A model generated the notes under the pieces. That model worked only from the letters and a program-made list of their open reading frames with translations, was not told the DNA's origin and searched no databases. A stretch of 64,000 nt of DNA from Akkermansia massiliensis. Lineage in GTDB: Bacteria; Verrucomicrobiota; Verrucomicrobiia; Verrucomicrobiales; Akkermansiaceae. This document shows, in pieces, positions 8,902 to 18,343 of this stretch; positions within the stretch are counted from its first letter, which is position 1; each line of letters begins with the position of its first letter. The stretch spans positions 620,001-684,000 of the forward strand of contig NZ_JAMGSI010000002.1 of the NCBI RefSeq assembly GCF_023516715.1, in the 5' to 3' direction. A program made the translations under genes and the position numbers.

Positions 8902-11900
8902 TTATTCCGCGGACTTGTCGGCGCCCATGTTGGCAATGCTCTGGTACAGGTTCCAGCGGTGCCAGACGTCCTTCTGGGCTTCTTCAAGGAGTTTTTCAAA
9001 TCCTTCCTTGTTGGTCTTCGCCAGAAGCTTGAAGCGGTTTTCGCTGAGAAGCACGTCGCGAAGGTCGCCCTTCGGTCCCTTGCCTTCCACGATCAGCGGA
9101 TTCTTGCCCTGGAGGGCCAGGTCCGGATTGTAGCGGTAGAGCAGGATGCGGCCGGAATCCACCCATGCCTTCTGCTGCTGCAGGCCCTTGGCCATGTTGA
9201 TGCCGTGAGAGATGCAGTGGGAGTAGGCGATGATGATGGCGGGGCCGTCATAGGCTTCCGCTTCCACAAAGGCTTTCAGCGTATGTTCGTCCTTCGCGCC
9301 GAGGGCGACGGAAGCCACGTACACGTTCCCGTAGGTCATGGCCATGAGGCCCAGGTCCTTTTTCACGCCGGGCTTGCCGGTCGTGGCGAACTTGGCCACG
9401 GCAGCGCGCGGGGTGGACTTGGAGCACTGGCCGCCGGTGTTGGAGTACACTTCCGTATCCATGACCAGCACCTTCACGTTCCTGCCGCTGGCCAGGATGT
9501 GGTCCAGGCCGCCGTAGCCGATGTCGTAGGCCCAGCCGTCGCCGCCGAGGATCCAGACGCTCTTGCGGACGAGTTTGTCCGCCATGGTCAGGAGGCGTGC
9601 ACATTCCGGCTTGCCAGTGATTCTCTTCTTGAGTTCGGCGACGTTTTCACGCTGCTGCGCGATGTCCGCCTCATCCTTCTGCGGGTTGGTCAGGATCTGG
9701 TCCACCAGTTCCTGGCCCACGATGCCGGCGGCTTCATGGAGGAGCTCAATGGCGTGTTCCATCTGCTTGTCCAGGGAGACGCGGAAGCCAAGGCCGAATT
9801 CGGCGTTGTCTTCAAACAGGGAGTTGGACCAGGCCGGTCCGCGCCCTTCGGAGTCATGGGACCACGGGGTGGTGGGCAGGTTGCCGCCGTAGATGGAGGA
9901 GCAGCCCGTAGCGTTGGCGACCACCAGCCGGTTGCCGAAGAGCTGGGAGAGCATTTTCACGTACGGGGTTTCACCGCAGCCGGCGCAGGCGCCGGAGAAT
10001 TCAAACAGCGGGCGCAGCACCTGCATGGAGCGGATGTTGTCCGTCCTTACCTTGGTGCGGTCCACGTCCGGAAGGCTCATGAAGAAGTCCCAGTTGGCTT
10101 CCTCCTTGTCGTGAATCTTCAGGGTGGGCACCATGGTCAGGGCCTTGTGGGTGGGGTCCGTCTTGCTCTTGGCCGGGCAGACGTCGGAGCAGAGCGTGCA
10201 GCCCGTGCAGTCGTTCGGGGAGACCTGGATGACGAATTTTTCACCCTTCCAGTCCGGATGCTTGGCATCCAGGCATTCAAAGCCTTCCGGCGCGCCGGAG
10301 AGGGCGTCCGGAGAGAAGAACTTGCTGCGGATGGCGGCGTGCGGGCAAACGGCCGTGCACTTGCCGCACTGGATGCAGAGGGCGGGATCCCATTCCGGGA
10401 GGTCCAGGGCCAGGTTGCGCTTTTCGTACTGGGAAGTGCCGTTCGGGAACGTGCCGTCCACGGGCATCTGGCTGACGGGGATGCTGTCCCCTTCGCCGCA
10501 CATCATCTTGCCGAGGACGTTCTGGACGTAGTCCGGAGCGTCAGCGGACATGACGGGCGGAATGGCATGGCCGGTGATGGTCTTGCCGGTGGTGTCCACC
10601 TGGTGGAGGTTTTCCAGCGTGGCGTCCACGGCGGCGATGTTCTTGTCCACCACTTCCTGGCCCTTCTTGGCGTAGGTCTTGGCGATGGCTTTCTTGATGT
10701 AGCCGATGGCTTCATCAGCGGGAATCACGCCGGCCAGCTTGAAGAAGCAGGTCTGCATGATCATGTTGATGCGGCCGCCCATGCCCGTTTTCCGGGCCAC
10801 GGAGAAGGCGTCAATCGTGTAAAGCTTGAGGTTCTTGTCCAGAATCTGCTGCTGCATGCGGGCGGGCAGCGTGTCCCACAGCTTGTCCGCGGGGTGCGGG
10901 CTGTTCATCAGGAAGGTGGCGCCGTTGGCGGCGTTCTTCAGGAAGTCAAACAGGTTCAGCAGCGTGGGCTGGTGCAGCGCCAGGAAGTTCGCCTTGGTGA
11001 TCAGGTACGTGGACTTGATCGGGCGCGGGCCGAAGCGCAGGTGGGAGATGGTGGAGGAACCGGCCTTCTTGGAGTCGTACACGAAGTAGCCCTGAACGTA
11101 CAGGTCCGTGTGCTGGCCGATGATCTTGATGGCGTCCTTGTTGGCGCCCACGGTACCGTCGGAACCGAGGCCGAAGAACATGGCGCGCGTCACGTCGTCC
11201 GCTTCCGTGGAGTAATCTTCATCATACGGAAGGCTGGTGCCCAGCACGTCGTCGTTGATGCCGATGGTGAAGTGGTTCTTGGGAGCGTCCTGTTCCAGGC
11301 TGTCATAGACGCCCTTGACCATGGCAGGAGTGAATTCCTTGGAGGAGAGGCCGTAGCGGCCGCCTACCACCTTGGGCATGCCGTTGGTGAAGGGGAGCGT
11401 GCCGGAGCCTTGGGCGTCAAAGAGGGCCTGGATGACGTCCTGGTGGAGCGGTTCGCCCTGGGAGCCGGGTTCCTTGGTGCGGTCCAGCACGGCGATCTTC
11501 CTGACCGTGGCGGGGAGCGCCTTGATCAGTTCCGCGGCGGGGAAGGGGCGGAACAGGCGCACCTTGAGCACGCCCACCTTGGCGTTTTCACGGGCGATCA
11601 TGGCTTCCACCGTTTCTTCCACGGCTTCCGCGCCGGAACCCATCAGGATGATCACGCGTTCTGCGTCCGGGGCGCCGGAGTAGTCCACCAGATGGTAGGA
11701 ACGGCCCGTGAGGTCCGCAAACCTGTCCATGGCCTTCTGCACGATGGCGGGGGTGGCTTCATAGAATTGGTTGACCGTTTCACGGCCCTGGAAGTAAACG
11801 TCCGGGTTCTGGGCGGTGCCGCGCAGCACGGGAGCGTCAGGCGTCAGGGCGCGTTCGCGGAAGGAGTCCGCCCATTCCTGCTTGATCATGCCGTTCAGCG

Positions 11901-12480
11901 TATCGTCCGTGATATCTGCAATCTTGCCGATTTCATGGGACGTGCGGAAGCCGTCAAAGAAGTTCATGAACGGAACGCGGGATTCCAGCGTGGCGGCGTG
12001 GGAAATGGCGGCAAAATCCGCGGCTTCCTGCGTGGAGGAGCCGCACAGCATGGCCCAGCCGCAGGAGCGGGCGCTCATCACGTCGCTGTGGTCGCCGAAA
12101 ATGGAGAGGCCCTGGTAGGCCAGGGAACGGGCGGCCACATGGAACACGGCCGGAGTCAGTTCCCCTGCGATCTTGAACATGTTCGGGATCATCAGCAGGA
12201 GGCCCTGGGATGCGGTGAAGGTAGTTGCCATGGCTCCGGTCTGGAGGGCGCCGTGAACGGTGCCTGCCGCGCCGCCTTCACTCTGCATTTCCACCACGGA
12301 GGGAACGGTGCCCCACAGGTTCTTCCGGTTGACAGCGGCCCAGCTTTCGGCTGATTCACCCATCGGAGAGGACGGTGTAATGGGGTAAATGGCAATGACT
12401 TCAGAAAAACGATAGGCTACGGAGGCTACGGCTTCGTTAGCGTCAATCGTGCTGTAAGTTACGGTTGTCTGATCACTCAT
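8902..12480 (-). CDS. nifJ: Pyruvate:ferredoxin (flavodoxin) oxidoreductase
   Basis: A single-chain 1192-residue enzyme that oxidises pyruvate to acetyl-CoA and CO2 and passes electrons to ferredoxin or flavodoxin, a central reaction of anaerobic energy metabolism. All expected domains are fused in order: the pyrimidine-binding domain with YPITPSSPMGESAE near the N-terminus, the gamma-like domain around residue 430, two [4Fe-4S] ferredoxin motifs (CIQCGKCTAVCP and CTGCTLCSDVCP, about residues 695-770), then the thiamine diphosphate domain with CAGCGETPY, NATGCSSIYGG, GGDGWAYDIG and DTEVYSNTGGQ. The length matches the family. It stands alone, divergent from lysS, with a strong terminator. The upstream region on its strand contains TATACT (plus coordinates 12495-12500), a possible -10 box. 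Confidence 0.97.
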   Translation of the reverse strand: MSDQTTVTYSTIDANEAVASVAYRFSEVIAIYPITPSSPMGESAESWAAVNRKNLWGTVPSVVEMQSEGGAAGTVHGALQTGAMATTFTASQGLLLMIPNMFKIAGELTPAVFHVAARSLAYQGLSIFGDHSDVMSARSCGWAMLCGSSTQEAADFAAISHAATLESRVPFMNFFDGFRTSHEIGKIADITDDTLNGMIKQEWADSFRERALTPDAPVLRGTAQNPDVYFQGRETVNQFYEATPAIVQKAMDRFADLTGRSYHLVDYSGAPDAERVIILMGSGAEAVEETVEAMIARENAKVGVLKVRLFRPFPAAELIKALPATVRKIAVLDRTKEPGSQGEPLHQDVIQALFDAQGSGTLPFTNGMPKVVGGRYGLSSKEFTPAMVKGVYDSLEQDAPKNHFTIGINDDVLGTSLPYDEDYSTEADDVTRAMFFGLGSDGTVGANKDAIKIIGQHTDLYVQGYFVYDSKKAGSSTISHLRFGPRPIKSTYLITKANFLALHQPTLLNLFDFLKNAANGATFLMNSPHPADKLWDTLPARMQQQILDKNLKLYTIDAFSVARKTGMGGRINMIMQTCFFKLAGVIPADEAIGYIKKAIAKTYAKKGQEVVDKNIAAVDATLENLHQVDTTGKTITGHAIPPVMSADAPDYVQNVLGKMMCGEGDSIPVSQMPVDGTFPNGTSQYEKRNLALDLPEWDPALCIQCGKCTAVCPHAAIRSKFFSPDALSGAPEGFECLDAKHPDWKGEKFVIQVSPNDCTGCTLCSDVCPAKSKTDPTHKALTMVPTLKIHDKEEANWDFFMSLPDVDRTKVRTDNIRSMQVLRPLFEFSGACAGCGETPYVKMLSQLFGNRLVVANATGCSSIYGGNLPTTPWSHDSEGRGPAWSNSLFEDNAEFGLGFRVSLDKQMEHAIELLHEAAGIVGQELVDQILTNPQKDEADIAQQRENVAELKKRITGKPECARLLTMADKLVRKSVWILGGDGWAYDIGYGGLDHILASGRNVKVLVMDTEVYSNTGGQCSKSTPRAAVAKFATTGKPGVKKDLGLMAMTYGNVYVASVALGAKDEHTLKAFVEAEAYDGPAIIIAYSHCISHGINMAKGLQQQKAWVDSGRILLYRYNPDLALQGKNPLIVEGKGPKGDLRDVLLSENRFKLLAKTNKEGFEKLLEEAQKDVWHRWNLYQSIANMGADKSAE

Positions 12481-12836
12481 AAGTCTGCACGGATAGTATA
12501 TAATTGATAAATAAGGTGCGCCTTAACGGAGTTATTTATAACATGTCTGACGCCGAAGGTAAAAGCAATTATGCGTATGTGGGGTTTTGGCGGCTATTTT
12601 TTAATAATAAGACCAGTTTCTTTTCAATTCCTTTGAATATCGTGCCTTGCGTGGTTCTCCCGCTCCTTTTTACAGAGGCTGCGGACGGGCATCCACCCCC
12701 GCGGGTGCGTCCCCCGGCGCTTGGACTCCGGAAAGGAGGGCAAAAAGGTCCCCGGTTCCGGACAGGCCGCCAAAAATGCCCCCTGCCTGACAATGCACTA
12801 GCCAAAACGGAGGCAAGCCTTTAAAATCCCCGCACT
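12481..12836. other. Divergent promoter region between nifJ and lysS
   Basis: The left third is AT-rich and contains minus-strand -10-like TATACT (12495-12500), fitting the nifJ promoter. The right part is GC-rich, with a hairpin from CACCC and GGGTG arms around 12692-12706. Open frames here have no start signals or domains and are not called. Confidence 0.5.
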
Positions 12837-14318
12837 ATGTCCGAACAACAGCAGGCACATCCGAATACGACGGAATCCGAACTTATTGCCGTGCGCCGCG
12901 ACAAGCTCGCCAAAATCCGCGAGCTGGGGATTGATCCCTACGGCGCAAGATTTGACGTGACCACCACCCCCGCCGGATTGAAAGCCGATTTCCAGGAAGA
13001 CAAACAGGTAGCCGTGGCCGGCCGCCTGCTGGCTATTCGCGACATGGGCAAATCCCAGTTTTTCGTCATTGGAGACGTACGTGGCAAAATCCAGGGGTTC
13101 CTGCACAGGAATGAAGTGGATGAAACCACCTGGAAGCTGTGGAAGCTCCTGGACCGCGGAGACTGGATCGGCATTGAAGGAACCACCTTCCTGACCCGTA
13201 CCGGAGAACCCACCGTGAAGGTCTCCGGCCTGACCATTCTTTCCAAGAGCCTCCGTCCCCTGCCGGACAAATGGCATGGCCTGGCGGACAAGGAGGTCAC
13301 CTACCGCAAGCGCCATCTGGACCTCATTTCCAATGAGGAAAGCGCGTCCCTGTTCGTCACGCGCTCCCTCATGATTGCGGAAATCCGCCGCTTTCTCCAG
13401 GAACGCGGCTATCTGGAAGTGGAAACCCCCATGCTTCAGGACGTGGCCGGGGGCGCCGCCGCCAAGCCGTTTGAAACGTACCATAACGCGCTGGACATGC
13501 CGCTGACGCTGCGCATTGCTCCGGAACTCTTCCTCAAGCGACTGATGGTAGGCGGCTTCACCAAGATTTTTGAACTCAACCGCAGCTTCCGTAATGAAGG
13601 CATCGACCGCCGCCACAATCCGGAATTCACGATGCTGGAAGCCTACTGCGCCTGCGGGGATTTTGAAACCATGGCGAACATGGTGGAAGAACTCATCTGC
13701 CACCTGGCGGAAAAATTCTGCGGAGGCCTCCAGATAGACCACAAGGATGCAGAAGGCAACGTGCTTTACACGATCGACCTCAGCCGCCCCTGGAAGCGCG
13801 CCGACTACCAGGACCTGATCCGCGCCGTGGCCGGGCAGGACTGGTTTGACATTTCTCCCGAGGCGCGCCGCGCCCGCTGTGAGGAGCTGGATGTGGAAAT
13901 CAGCCCGGACATGAAGGATGTGGACGTTTCCCAGCAGGTTTATGAAAAGCTGGTGGAGGAAAAAACCATGAATCCCTGCTTCGTCACCCATGTGGCCAAG
14001 GACCTGGTTCCCCTCGCCAAGCTGAACAAAGAAAACCCGGACGTGGTGGACGTGTATGAACTGGTAATCAACGGGCAGGAAATTTCCCCCGGTTACTCGG
14101 AGCTGAACGATCCGGACGTGCAGAAAGAGCGCCTGGAACACCAGGCCGCCGGGGAAACCCAGCGCGTGGACTACGACTTCATTGAAACGCTGGAATACGG
14201 CATGCCCTCCGCAGGCGGCATCGGCATCGGCATTGACCGCGTCATCATGATGCTGACGGGCGCCTCTTCCATCCGCGACGTCCTGCTCTTCCCGCAACTG
14301 AAACGGAAGGACAGTTAA
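12837..14318 (+). CDS. lysS: Lysine--tRNA ligase, class II
   Basis: This enzyme charges tRNA-Lys with lysine for protein synthesis. At 493 residues it is close to the usual bacterial length. It has the N-terminal anticodon-binding OB fold (about residues 60-160, including VAGRLLAIRDMGKSQF), then the class II catalytic core: motif 1 with RGYLEVETPML, motif 2 as RSFRNEGIDRRHNPEFTML and motif 3 near the end as GIGIGIDRVIMML. The ATG at 12837 begins MSEQQQAHPN and sits about 12 bases after an A-rich stretch. A PP2C phosphatase gene follows after 17 bases, so the two may be co-transcribed. Confidence 0.98.
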   Translation: MSEQQQAHPNTTESELIAVRRDKLAKIRELGIDPYGARFDVTTTPAGLKADFQEDKQVAVAGRLLAIRDMGKSQFFVIGDVRGKIQGFLHRNEVDETTWKLWKLLDRGDWIGIEGTTFLTRTGEPTVKVSGLTILSKSLRPLPDKWHGLADKEVTYRKRHLDLISNEESASLFVTRSLMIAEIRRFLQERGYLEVETPMLQDVAGGAAAKPFETYHNALDMPLTLRIAPELFLKRLMVGGFTKIFELNRSFRNEGIDRRHNPEFTMLEAYCACGDFETMANMVEELICHLAEKFCGGLQIDHKDAEGNVLYTIDLSRPWKRADYQDLIRAVAGQDWFDISPEARRARCEELDVEISPDMKDVDVSQQVYEKLVEEKTMNPCFVTHVAKDLVPLAKLNKENPDVVDVYELVINGQEISPGYSELNDPDVQKERLEHQAAGETQRVDYDFIETLEYGMPSAGGIGIGIDRVIMMLTGASSIRDVLLFPQLKRKDS

Positions 14319-14335
14319 TTCAGCCCCCCAGCCGC

Positions 14336-15121
14336 ATGGCCCCCCCCACCCCGGATACCCTGGACTGCGCTTCCGCCCAATGGATCGGCAAACGCCGTGA
14401 GCAGGAAGACGTGGTTAAAAGCCTTCCCGCCGCCGGCGGGATGCTGGGCATCGTGTGCGACGGCATGGGGGGCCATCTCCGCGGAGACTGCGCCTCCTGC
14501 GTGGTGGCGCAGGAATTTGCCGCAGTATTTGCGGAAAGCGGCGTGGAGGATATTCCGGAGCGTCTGACGGAAGCCCTGCATGCCGCCAACCGGGCGCTGG
14601 CCGCCATCCAGAAGGAGCCGGAGGAATCCGGAACCACGCTGCTGGCCGTCTTCATCCGTGACCGTTCCCTGTGGTGGATCAGCGTGGGGGATTCCCCCCT
14701 TTACTTATGGAGCGGAGCGGACAGCTTCCGCATGGACCGCCTGAATGAAGACCACTCCATGAGGCCCATTGCGGATTGCCTCTACCGGAAGGGGGAAATG
14801 TCCCTCCAGGGCGCTCTGCGCCAGCGCTGCGTTCTGCGGTCCGCCGTCATGGGGGGGCCCATGGAACTGGTGGACATCAGCGCCATGCCCCTGCTTCTGC
14901 ATCCGGGGGATGCGGTGCTGGCCTGCTCGGACGGCTTGCAGGTCTGGAGCGAACTGCTGAGGGAGCCTTCTTTCCTGGCTCTCCAAAAGGCCAGGGACTG
15001 TTCCAGCCGGGAGCTGGTGGGAACCATCATGGAGCAGGTGAAGGACATGCTGGAACCGCAGCAGGACAATGCCTCCGTCTGGGCCGCCGTGATGCGGAAA
15101 CCCTGCACGGACGGTAAATAA
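14336..15121 (+). CDS. PP2C-family serine/threonine protein phosphatase
   Basis: A 261-residue cytoplasmic PPM/PP2C phosphatase with no membrane segment. Metal-binding and catalytic motifs are visible in the normal order: KRREQEDV (motif 1, with Glu in place of the usual Asn), CDGMGGH (metal-binding Asp), SVGDSPLYLW, ACSDGLQVW and DNASVW near the C-terminus. Such enzymes remove phosphate from Ser/Thr of proteins, often opposing Hanks-type kinases. No kinase gene is adjacent. The gene starts 17 bases after lysS on the same strand. The ATG at 14336 has a C-rich leader without a clear ribosome-binding site, so the start could be a little further in. Confidence 0.88.
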   Translation: MAPPTPDTLDCASAQWIGKRREQEDVVKSLPAAGGMLGIVCDGMGGHLRGDCASCVVAQEFAAVFAESGVEDIPERLTEALHAANRALAAIQKEPEESGTTLLAVFIRDRSLWWISVGDSPLYLWSGADSFRMDRLNEDHSMRPIADCLYRKGEMSLQGALRQRCVLRSAVMGGPMELVDISAMPLLLHPGDAVLACSDGLQVWSELLREPSFLALQKARDCSSRELVGTIMEQVKDMLEPQQDNASVWAAVMRKPCTDGK

Positions 15122-15390
15122 ACCCGTTCCGGAAAAGGAAAAATAAGACCGGGGGCATCTTCCCCACGAGCGCGGGGCGAGCCTGTGCCGTTTTTACTGC
15201 GTCGCTTTTTAAAAGAGGGCCTTTCCTCCGGACGGGGGCGGTGCAGGAAGCCTTCTGGAAATCCGGTGCCGGGGAAGGCCGTTGAACGTTCCGCTGTTCC
15301 GCGGGAGCAGGCCGCCGGAAAGAAGCGTCCCGGAGACGATTTCCCCATTGTCATTTGACGGGCGGGGGGGTAGAATACCCTCCGCACGAC

Positions 15391-16047
15391 ATGATTGCCT
15401 GGATAGTTCTCTATATTGCAGCCTCCTACCTGGTTGGAGCGGTTCCGTTCGGCTACCTTGCCGGCAGGATCAGGGGCCTTGACCTGAGGCGGGAGGGTTC
15501 CTGCAACATAGGCGCTACCAATGCATGGCGCGTGCTGGGCTGGAAGTGGGGCCTCTCCGTTTTTGCGCTGGATTTTTTAAAGGGGTTCGTGCCCGTGTTC
15601 GGCGCCCTGAACTGGCTGCCGTTCCTGACGGGGGATGCGGGCGGCTGGGACTTCAACGCCGTAGTCGTCCTCGTCTGTTTCGCCGTGGTGCTCGGCCATA
15701 CCTATACCTGTTTCCTTGGGTTCAGGGGCGGAAAGGGCGTGGCGACGACTGCGGGCGTCTTGTTTGCCCTCAATCCGGTGGTGGCCTGCGTGGCCCTGGG
15801 CGCGTGGCTGGTATTCATGGGAATCTCCGGCATCGTGTCGCTGGCCAGCCTGGTGGCTGCCGTGGCGATGATCGCCGCCGGATGGTGGTTCTACCCGCTT
15901 TGCCAGGGCGGGGCCGTTTCTCCCCAGATACTTTACATTGCCTTTTTCACGGTGGTGGGGGCTCTGGTCATTCTCAAGCACCGTTCCAACATCGTGAGGC
16001 TCCTCAACGGAACGGAACACTCCTTCTATTCCAAAAAGTCCAAGTAA
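15391..16047 (+). CDS. plsY: Glycerol-3-phosphate acyltransferase PlsY
   Basis: This integral membrane enzyme transfers acyl groups from acyl-phosphate to glycerol-3-phosphate, the first committed step of bacterial phospholipid synthesis. I start at ATG 15391 (MIAWIVLYIA), giving 218 residues. A TTG 36 bases upstream would add a hydrophilic tail that does not fit. The conserved blocks are present: GSCNIGATNAWRVLG, then GHTYTCFLGFRGGKGVATTAG, and multiple hydrophobic helices. The gpsA gene, which makes its substrate, starts two bases after its stop, so supply and use of glycerol-3-phosphate are coupled in one operon. Confidence 0.96.
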   Translation: MIAWIVLYIAASYLVGAVPFGYLAGRIRGLDLRREGSCNIGATNAWRVLGWKWGLSVFALDFLKGFVPVFGALNWLPFLTGDAGGWDFNAVVVLVCFAVVLGHTYTCFLGFRGGKGVATTAGVLFALNPVVACVALGAWLVFMGISGIVSLASLVAAVAMIAAGWWFYPLCQGGAVSPQILYIAFFTVVGALVILKHRSNIVRLLNGTEHSFYSKKSK

Positions 16048-16048
16048 G

Positions 16049-17059
16049 ATGATGAATCGGTTACATAAAATAGCAGTCATCGGCGCCGGTTCCTGGGGTA
16101 CGGCCCTCTCCATGGTCCTGGCGACCCGGGAATGTGAAGTCGTCCTGTGGACGCCGGAAGAAGCGCAGGCCCGGCAGCTTGCTGAAACCAGGCGCAGCCC
16201 GGTCCTGTCGGAAACCGCCGCGCCCCTGGCCCCCAACATCCATCCCACTTGCGACCTGGACCAGGTGAAGGACGCGGAGCTCATCGTGGTGGTGGTGCCT
16301 TCCGTAGCCATGCGTTCCGTAGCGCAGCGGCTGCGTGACCTGCCGGTGAGGCCGGACGCCGTCATCGTCTCCTGCACCAAGGGCATTGAACAGGGCTCCC
16401 ATAAAAGAATGACGGAAATCCTTCAGGAATATCTGCCCTCCAATCCCATAGGCGTGCTCTCCGGCCCCAACCATGCGGAAGACATCTGCCTGGGCCTCCC
16501 GTCCGCCTCCCTGATCGGGTTTGAGGATCCGAAATATGCGGACTGGGTGCAGCAGATATTCGCCTCCAAGACCTTCCGCGTTTATTCCGCTACGGACATC
16601 ATCGGCATGCAGCTGGGGGGAACCATCAAGAACGTCTTTGCCATCGGGGCCGGACTGTGCGAGGGGCTGAACCTGGGAGATAACGCCCAGGCCGCCCTGC
16701 TGACCCGCGGCCTGGCGGAAATGACGCGCATCGGCGTAGCCAGCGGAGGCCGCAGGGAAACCTTCATGGGCCTTTCCGGCGTGGGCGATCTCATCGTCAC
16801 CTGCTATTCCCGCCACTCCCGCAACCAGACGGTGGGGCGGAGGCTGGCGGAAGGAAAAAGCCTCCAGGAAATTCTGGACGCCCTGGGCATGGTGGCGGAA
16901 GGGGTGCCCAACACGCTCTCCGTCTATGAAATTGCGCGGAAGCTGGGAGTGAGGACGCCGCTGATTGACGCCGTCTATTCCGTTCTTTATGAATCCAAGC
17001 CGCCCATGGAAGCGCTTGTGGAGCTCATGACGCGGGACCCCCGCCCGGAATTAGATTGA
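16049..17059 (+). CDS. gpsA: NAD(P)-dependent glycerol-3-phosphate dehydrogenase GpsA
   Basis: Reduces dihydroxyacetone phosphate to sn-glycerol-3-phosphate for phospholipid synthesis. The 336-residue protein has the N-terminal dinucleotide fold (AVIGAGSWGTALSMVL), then VVVVPSVAMR and CTKGIE, and the catalytic lysine region GGTIKNVFAIGAG. The C-terminal helical domain includes GLSGVGDLIVTC, a family signature. Two ATGs stand next to each other (16049 and 16052). It directly follows plsY, forming an operon for the first steps of lipid assembly. Confidence 0.97.
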   Translation: MMNRLHKIAVIGAGSWGTALSMVLATRECEVVLWTPEEAQARQLAETRRSPVLSETAAPLAPNIHPTCDLDQVKDAELIVVVVPSVAMRSVAQRLRDLPVRPDAVIVSCTKGIEQGSHKRMTEILQEYLPSNPIGVLSGPNHAEDICLGLPSASLIGFEDPKYADWVQQIFASKTFRVYSATDIIGMQLGGTIKNVFAIGAGLCEGLNLGDNAQAALLTRGLAEMTRIGVASGGRRETFMGLSGVGDLIVTCYSRHSRNQTVGRRLAEGKSLQEILDALGMVAEGVPNTLSVYEIARKLGVRTPLIDAVYSVLYESKPPMEALVELMTRDPRPELD

Positions 17060-17071
17060 TTTTTTGTTTTT

Positions 17072-17101
17072 TTGAGTTGCTTTCCCTCGACAAATTATAC
17101 T
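17072..17101 (+). promoter_or_regulatory. Promoter of the TIGR04073-type gene
   Basis: TTGAGT (17072-17077), an 18-base spacer and TATACT (17096-17101) lie just upstream of the ATG at 17117. The predicted start of transcription leaves only a very short leader. Confidence 0.55.
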
Positions 17102-17116
17102 ATATAAACAATCAGT

Positions 17117-17551
17117 ATGAAACGTGCCATCATCTCAGCTCTTTTTGCCGCCGGCGCCATCGGTGTCGCCAGTGCGGACATTCAGGCTCCACCCGCTTCC
17201 GAATACACCCCCACCCGCAAGCTGGGCCGCGCCATCGCCAACATCATTTACTCCGTTGAAGAAATTCCCCTGGGAATCATCAACTGGACGAGCCGCGAAG
17301 GTGACTATGCCGGTTTTTCCGTGGGCATTGTTGATGGCACCGCCACCATGCTTGAACGCATGGGCTACGGCATCTATGAACTTGTCACGTTCTGGGCTCC
17401 CACCTACAAGTGCACGTACAAGCCCCCCTATCAGGGACGTTGCGGCATGAGCGGCCTTAAGGAATACAATCCCAACGGCGGCCTGAGCGAATTCCCTGCG
17501 GAACTCAGCTTCCAGAGCTACTACAAGTACTCCCGCCAGCAGCGCGACTAA
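17117..17551 (+). CDS. Exosortase-associated protein, TIGR04073 type
   Basis: A 144-residue exported protein with a signal peptide (MKRAIISALFAAGAIGVASA). The mature part contains RKLGRAIANIIYSVEEIPL, GIINW and a Gly-rich segment with GIVDGTATMLERMGYGIYEL, a pattern I recognise from small proteins that co-occur with exosortase/PEP-CTERM systems (TIGR04073). Its biochemical role is not known to me. Two PEP-CTERM proteins are encoded elsewhere in this window, so the association is consistent. It has its own promoter and a strong terminator and is likely a single-gene unit. Confidence 0.72.
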   Translation: MKRAIISALFAAGAIGVASADIQAPPASEYTPTRKLGRAIANIIYSVEEIPLGIINWTSREGDYAGFSVGIVDGTATMLERMGYGIYELVTFWAPTYKCTYKPPYQGRCGMSGLKEYNPNGGLSEFPAELSFQSYYKYSRQQRD

Positions 17552-17572
17552 AATCCGGCTGTTAAAAATTTC

Positions 17573-17609
17573 AAAAGGGCTGTCTGCAATGGAGCAGACA
17601 GCCCTTTTT
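17573..17609 (+). terminator. Strong bidirectional intrinsic terminator
   Basis: A 15-bp perfect stem (AAAAGGGCTGTCTGC paired with its complement) closes a 6-base loop and is followed by T residues. Its left arm starts with A residues, so it works for both converging genes (17117-17551 plus and 17624-18121 minus). Confidence 0.9.
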
Positions 17610-17623
17610 AATGTGGTAAAGCC

Positions 17624-18121
17624 TTATTGCCCGCAGTAGTAAATTTCCATATTGGGAGGATTGACTCCACCCACGGTTCCGGTAAGGGTATGGGCATGGT
17701 GGAAACTCCCATTGGGTGGTCCACTGGGAGTAACAGCGATGACGAGTCCGGAATTCATCCCGGATTGTTGTAGTTTAGCCACATCCGCTAATGCATCTTG
17801 CGTAATATTGCTGCCCGGATGATGGCATTTGATTTCAATGGGGGCAAGATAAGGGCCATTTGAAAAAAGGAAATCAGGCGTTCCGTATCCCTGGATACCG
17901 TTTTCCCGTTCATGATCAATATTGTTCATGGTGAGGTACGTGGCAAATTCAACCTGGAACCAGCCCTCCCAGCCGCCGGGAATATCCCAGGGGTAATCAG
18001 TCCTGGCGACACTGCCGAGAACGGTATCAACGTGTTGTCCGAACCGGGCCATATGATCGATGAAGCGACCTCTATCGTCGGGGTTGTATCCTAGAAATTG
18101 TTGTATTGTTAATTGAGCCAT
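17624..18121 (-). CDS. Orphan protein with PD-(D/E)XK nuclease-like motif
   Basis: A 165-residue soluble protein (MAQLTIQQFLGYNPDD). After a helical N-terminus it shows the hallmarks of the PD-(D/E)XK nuclease fold: Glu58 in WFQVEFATYL, Asp83 in GTPDFLF and Glu96-Ile-Lys98 in APIEIKCHH, with predicted strands around them. Many restriction enzymes, repair nucleases and anti-phage effectors share this core. No methyltransferase, helicase or transposase gene is adjacent, so it is a stand-alone gene. It converges on the TIGR04073-type gene and shares its terminator. A nuclease-like restriction or repair role is inferred; it could also be an inactive relative. Confidence 0.6.
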   Translation of the reverse strand: MAQLTIQQFLGYNPDDRGRFIDHMARFGQHVDTVLGSVARTDYPWDIPGGWEGWFQVEFATYLTMNNIDHERENGIQGYGTPDFLFSNGPYLAPIEIKCHHPGSNITQDALADVAKLQQSGMNSGLVIAVTPSGPPNGSFHHAHTLTGTVGGVNPPNMEIYYCGQ

Positions 18122-18343
18122 ATCGTATTAATTAGTGGTTGAGTCCCTATCATCTCTGTAGCGTTTGCAGGTGAAAAGAGAGCCCTGCCCAAGCGGGGAA
18201 ATGGCTTTTACAAAGGCATGAAAGAGTGCTTGCCTGCCACTGACCGTATGTAGAAAAGAAGGGGTTGTCCTTCGTGACGACCGTCACGATTGACGGGAGA
18301 TGAAGGAAGAAGTATCTTTCCGTGACGAAACGGCTTCCATATC

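Noticed and set aside
8959-12354. A very long plus-strand open frame of more than 1100 codons
   Set aside because: It lies wholly antisense to the pyruvate:ferredoxin oxidoreductase gene, is rich in His, Val, Gly and Arg in a way typical of antisense frames in GC-rich DNA, and has no domain.
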